From contig PMLO01000212.1 in NCBI GenBank assembly GCA_003158895.1, positions 147 through 6,879 on the forward strand: 6,733 nucleotides of DNA, read 5' to 3'. Source of the stretch: Propionibacteriaceae bacterium (GTDB taxonomy: Bacteria > Actinomycetota > Actinomycetes > Propionibacteriales > Propionibacteriaceae). Below, piece by piece: positions 5,298 to 6,733 of this stretch. The notes under the pieces are model-generated. The model saw only the letters and a program-made list of their open reading frames with translations. It had not been told where the DNA came from and did no database searches. The translations under genes were made by a program, and so were the position numbers. Numbering within the stretch: the first letter of the stretch is position 1; each line of letters begins with the position of its first letter.

Positions 5298-6443
5298 ATG
5301 GTTGACGATGAAGGCAATGGACCGGCTGGACGCACGTTCGCGCGAAGGGCTCGGCGTGCCGTGGTGATCGCAGGTTCTTTCGTACTGGTTTCCGTGCTCG
5401 CTCTTGCTGGGGTCCTCCTGCTCTGGAGTCCGGGACGAGCGGTGCCGTTCGTGGATGCGAACGGAAAGGTGCTGCCGGGCAGCATCTCCGAGAAGATCCA
5501 CGTGAACATCAACGGTGTCGAACAAGGGATGTTCATCAAGGGCAAGGACTCGAGCAATCCCGTGCTGCTGTACCTCCATGGGGGCATGCCCGACTACTTC
5601 CTGACCCAGGACTACCCCACCGGTCTCGACGACTACTTCACCGTGGTCTGGTGGGAACAGCGCGGTTCCGGGCTCTCGTACAGCCCCGATGTCCCACCCG
5701 AGAGCGTGAACCCGGACCAGCTGGTGTCCGACACGCTGTCGGTCACCAACTATCTCCGCGACCGTTTCGGGCAGCAGAAGATCTACCTCATGGGCCATTC
5801 GGGCGGCACCTTCATCGGGATCCAGGCCGCTGCACGGGCACCGGAGCTGTACCACGCGTATATCGGCGTGGCCCAGATGTCGAACCAGCTCGAGTCCGAG
5901 AAGCTCGCGTACGCCTACATGGTTCAGCGTTTCAGAGACGACGGGAACGCGAAGATGGTGCGGGCTCTCGAACAAGCACCCGTCACCGACTCGATCCCAC
6001 TACCGGCGTCGTATCTCTCGGTCCGGGATTCGGCGATGCACAGCCTGGGCGTCGGCACGACCCACGACATGAGGTCAGTGGTCACCGGACTGCTGCTCCG
6101 GTCTTTGGAGAACCGCGAGTACACGCTGCCAGAGAAGATCAACATGTGGCGTGGCAAGGTCTTCTCCGGCAGCCGACTGTGGAACACCCAGCTCTCGACG
6201 GACCTCACCAAGAAGGTGACCCGACTCGAGATCCCCGTCTACTTCTTCCACGGCGCCTACGACTACACCGTCTCCTACTCGCTGGCCAAGTCCTACTACG
6301 ACCAGCTCGATGCGCCGGTGAAGGGCTTCTACACGTTCGCCGACTCTGCCCACAGCCCCTTGTTCGAGGAGCCGAAGAGAATGGCCGAGATCCTGCAGGG
6401 GGATGTGCTCGTAGGCGCAACCCGACTCGCCGACAACACGTAG
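5298..6443 (+). CDS. Membrane-anchored alpha/beta hydrolase (proline-iminopeptidase-like)
   Basis: This is a 381-aa serine hydrolase. A basic N-terminus (RRARR at 16-20) precedes one hydrophobic helix at about 21-43, so it is probably anchored in the membrane with the enzyme domain outside. The domain shows LLYLHGGMPD at 90-99 (oxyanion region), VVWWEQRGSGLSY at 116-128, the nucleophile elbow GHSGGTF with Ser168, the acid Asp322 in FFHGAYDYTVS and His352 in DSAHSPLFEEP, which together form a complete catalytic triad. The HGG and WWEQRGSGLS signatures are those of the proline iminopeptidase/epoxide-hydrolase-like branch; the substrate is unknown. Start choice: a GTG at 5226 is possible but lies between the operators, whereas ATG 5298 has GAGGGGAAAG just upstream. 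It is divergent from the TetR gene at 4493-5152 and is likely repressed by it through the two operators. Confidence 0.92.
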   Translation: MVDDEGNGPAGRTFARRARRAVVIAGSFVLVSVLALAGVLLLWSPGRAVPFVDANGKVLPGSISEKIHVNINGVEQGMFIKGKDSSNPVLLYLHGGMPDYFLTQDYPTGLDDYFTVVWWEQRGSGLSYSPDVPPESVNPDQLVSDTLSVTNYLRDRFGQQKIYLMGHSGGTFIGIQAAARAPELYHAYIGVAQMSNQLESEKLAYAYMVQRFRDDGNAKMVRALEQAPVTDSIPLPASYLSVRDSAMHSLGVGTTHDMRSVVTGLLLRSLENREYTLPEKINMWRGKVFSGSRLWNTQLSTDLTKKVTRLEIPVYFFHGAYDYTVSYSLAKSYYDQLDAPVKGFYTFADSAHSPLFEEPKRMAEILQGDVLVGATRLADNT

Positions 6444-6504
6444 GCACGCCTGTGGCCGACCGCGACCCAGTTCACAGCCAACGGCCTGCGGGAGGCTCAG
6501 GTGC

Positions 6505-6525
6505 GGGCTGGGCAACGGCCGGCCC
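6505..6525 (+). terminator. GC-rich hairpin after the hydrolase, possible terminator
   Basis: GGGCTGG at 6505-6511 pairs with CCGGCCC at 6519-6525, with one G-T wobble and a seven-base loop. It lies 62 bases beyond the hydrolase stop and about 70 bases before the next gene. No T-tract follows. The rest of the 152-nt gap shows no clear promoter or repeat. Confidence 0.3.
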
Positions 6526-6595
6526 CGACCTGGCGCACACGCGCAGCCAGAGCGCTCGGATGTCGCTGTTCATGTGGGTGTGAAAGGCTGACAGT

Positions 6596-6733
6596 ATGAT
6601 CTCTTTCGAGGATCGCATCGTTGATGACGGCCGCGCGATGGCGGACACCGAGCAACAGCTCACGCAGCACAATCCCGCCGTGTCCGCCGAGGTGATCCAC
6701 ACCCTCGTCCAGAAGTCGTACCACCGGCTGACT
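6596..6733 (+). CDS. Start of a small protein, likely three-helix-bundle dimerization-type (3' truncated by the window)
   Basis: ATG at 6596 has AAAGG eight bases upstream and opens a frame of 46 codons to the window end. It reads MISFEDRIVDDGRAMADTEQQ, then LTQHNPAVSAEVIHTLVQKSYHRLT. Aligned on the proline, the second part follows the pattern of the small protein at 178-378 (LAVRYPSLGTDQIAKRAWEAL): first helix, xxxP turn, second helix with an aromatic near its end. The diagnostic IRDFxPLLVER end lies beyond the window, so the family call is provisional. An internal ATG at 6638 is a less likely start. It follows the hydrolase by 152 nt with a hairpin between, so it is probably a separate unit. 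Confidence 0.6.
   Translation, partial: MISFEDRIVDDGRAMADTEQQLTQHNPAVSAEVIHTLVQKSYHRLT

Noticed and set aside
4782..5975. Minus-strand frame of 397 codons across the operator region
   Set aside because: It is antisense to the hydrolase, crosses the divergent promoter and then overlaps the TetR gene out of frame.
1..6733. Mobile element, CRISPR array, toxin-antitoxin or phage-defence system
   Set aside because: I saw no transposase, integrase, terminal repeats with target duplication, regularly spaced repeats or defence-type domains. The small proteins lack any toxin or antitoxin signature that I recognise.

Overview
The window is GC-rich DNA with the strong codon bias, GTG starts and TetR-dense layout of an actinobacterium. 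A wax-ester-synthase/DGAT-like fragment and small three-helix-bundle-type proteins also fit Actinomycetota of the mycobacterial, nocardial or Nocardioides type. The genus cannot be fixed from this sequence. I see no rRNA, tRNA, CRISPR array, transposase or integrase.

Left part (1-2147). The tail of an unidentified plus-strand gene ends at 105 and is followed at once by a hairpin. On the minus strand lie a PF04185-type phosphoesterase (503-1690) and, downstream of it, a 66-aa three-helix-bundle dimerization-type protein (178-378). On the far side of the phosphoesterase, on the opposite strand, is a second diverged copy of that small gene (1866-1994). It has lost its C-terminal part and runs in frame into a short piece resembling the N-terminal region of WS/DGAT acyltransferases (about 2004-2105). 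This stretch looks like a patchwork of rearranged gene ends around an intact phosphoesterase.

Middle part (2110-4460). A minus-strand cluster reads TetR regulator (3781-4413), then a small four-helix membrane protein (from 3787 or 3730), then a membrane-anchored DUF6544-like protein (2110-3285). The first two genes overlap by 7 nt, which suggests translational coupling. The membrane-protein frame has no stop before the next gene and stays open far into it, so its 3' end may be damaged. A repeated CGTAC/CGTAA element just upstream of the TetR start is a good candidate for its own operator.

Right part (4493-6733). A second TetR regulator (4493-5152, tetracycline-repressor-like C-terminus) is transcribed away from a membrane-anchored alpha/beta hydrolase (5298-6443). 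The gap holds two near-identical 15-bp palindromes spaced 22 bp apart, a typical arrangement for a repressor controlling itself and a divergent target. The window ends inside a further small gene (6596 onward) that looks like another three-helix-bundle-type protein.

Taken together, these are two small repressor-controlled membrane or lipid-type loci beside a degraded junction zone. I find no convincing evidence for a new multi-gene system. The most unusual items are the chimeric remnant at 1836-2147, the open-ended membrane-protein frame at 3286-3787 and the paired operators at 5207-5243.
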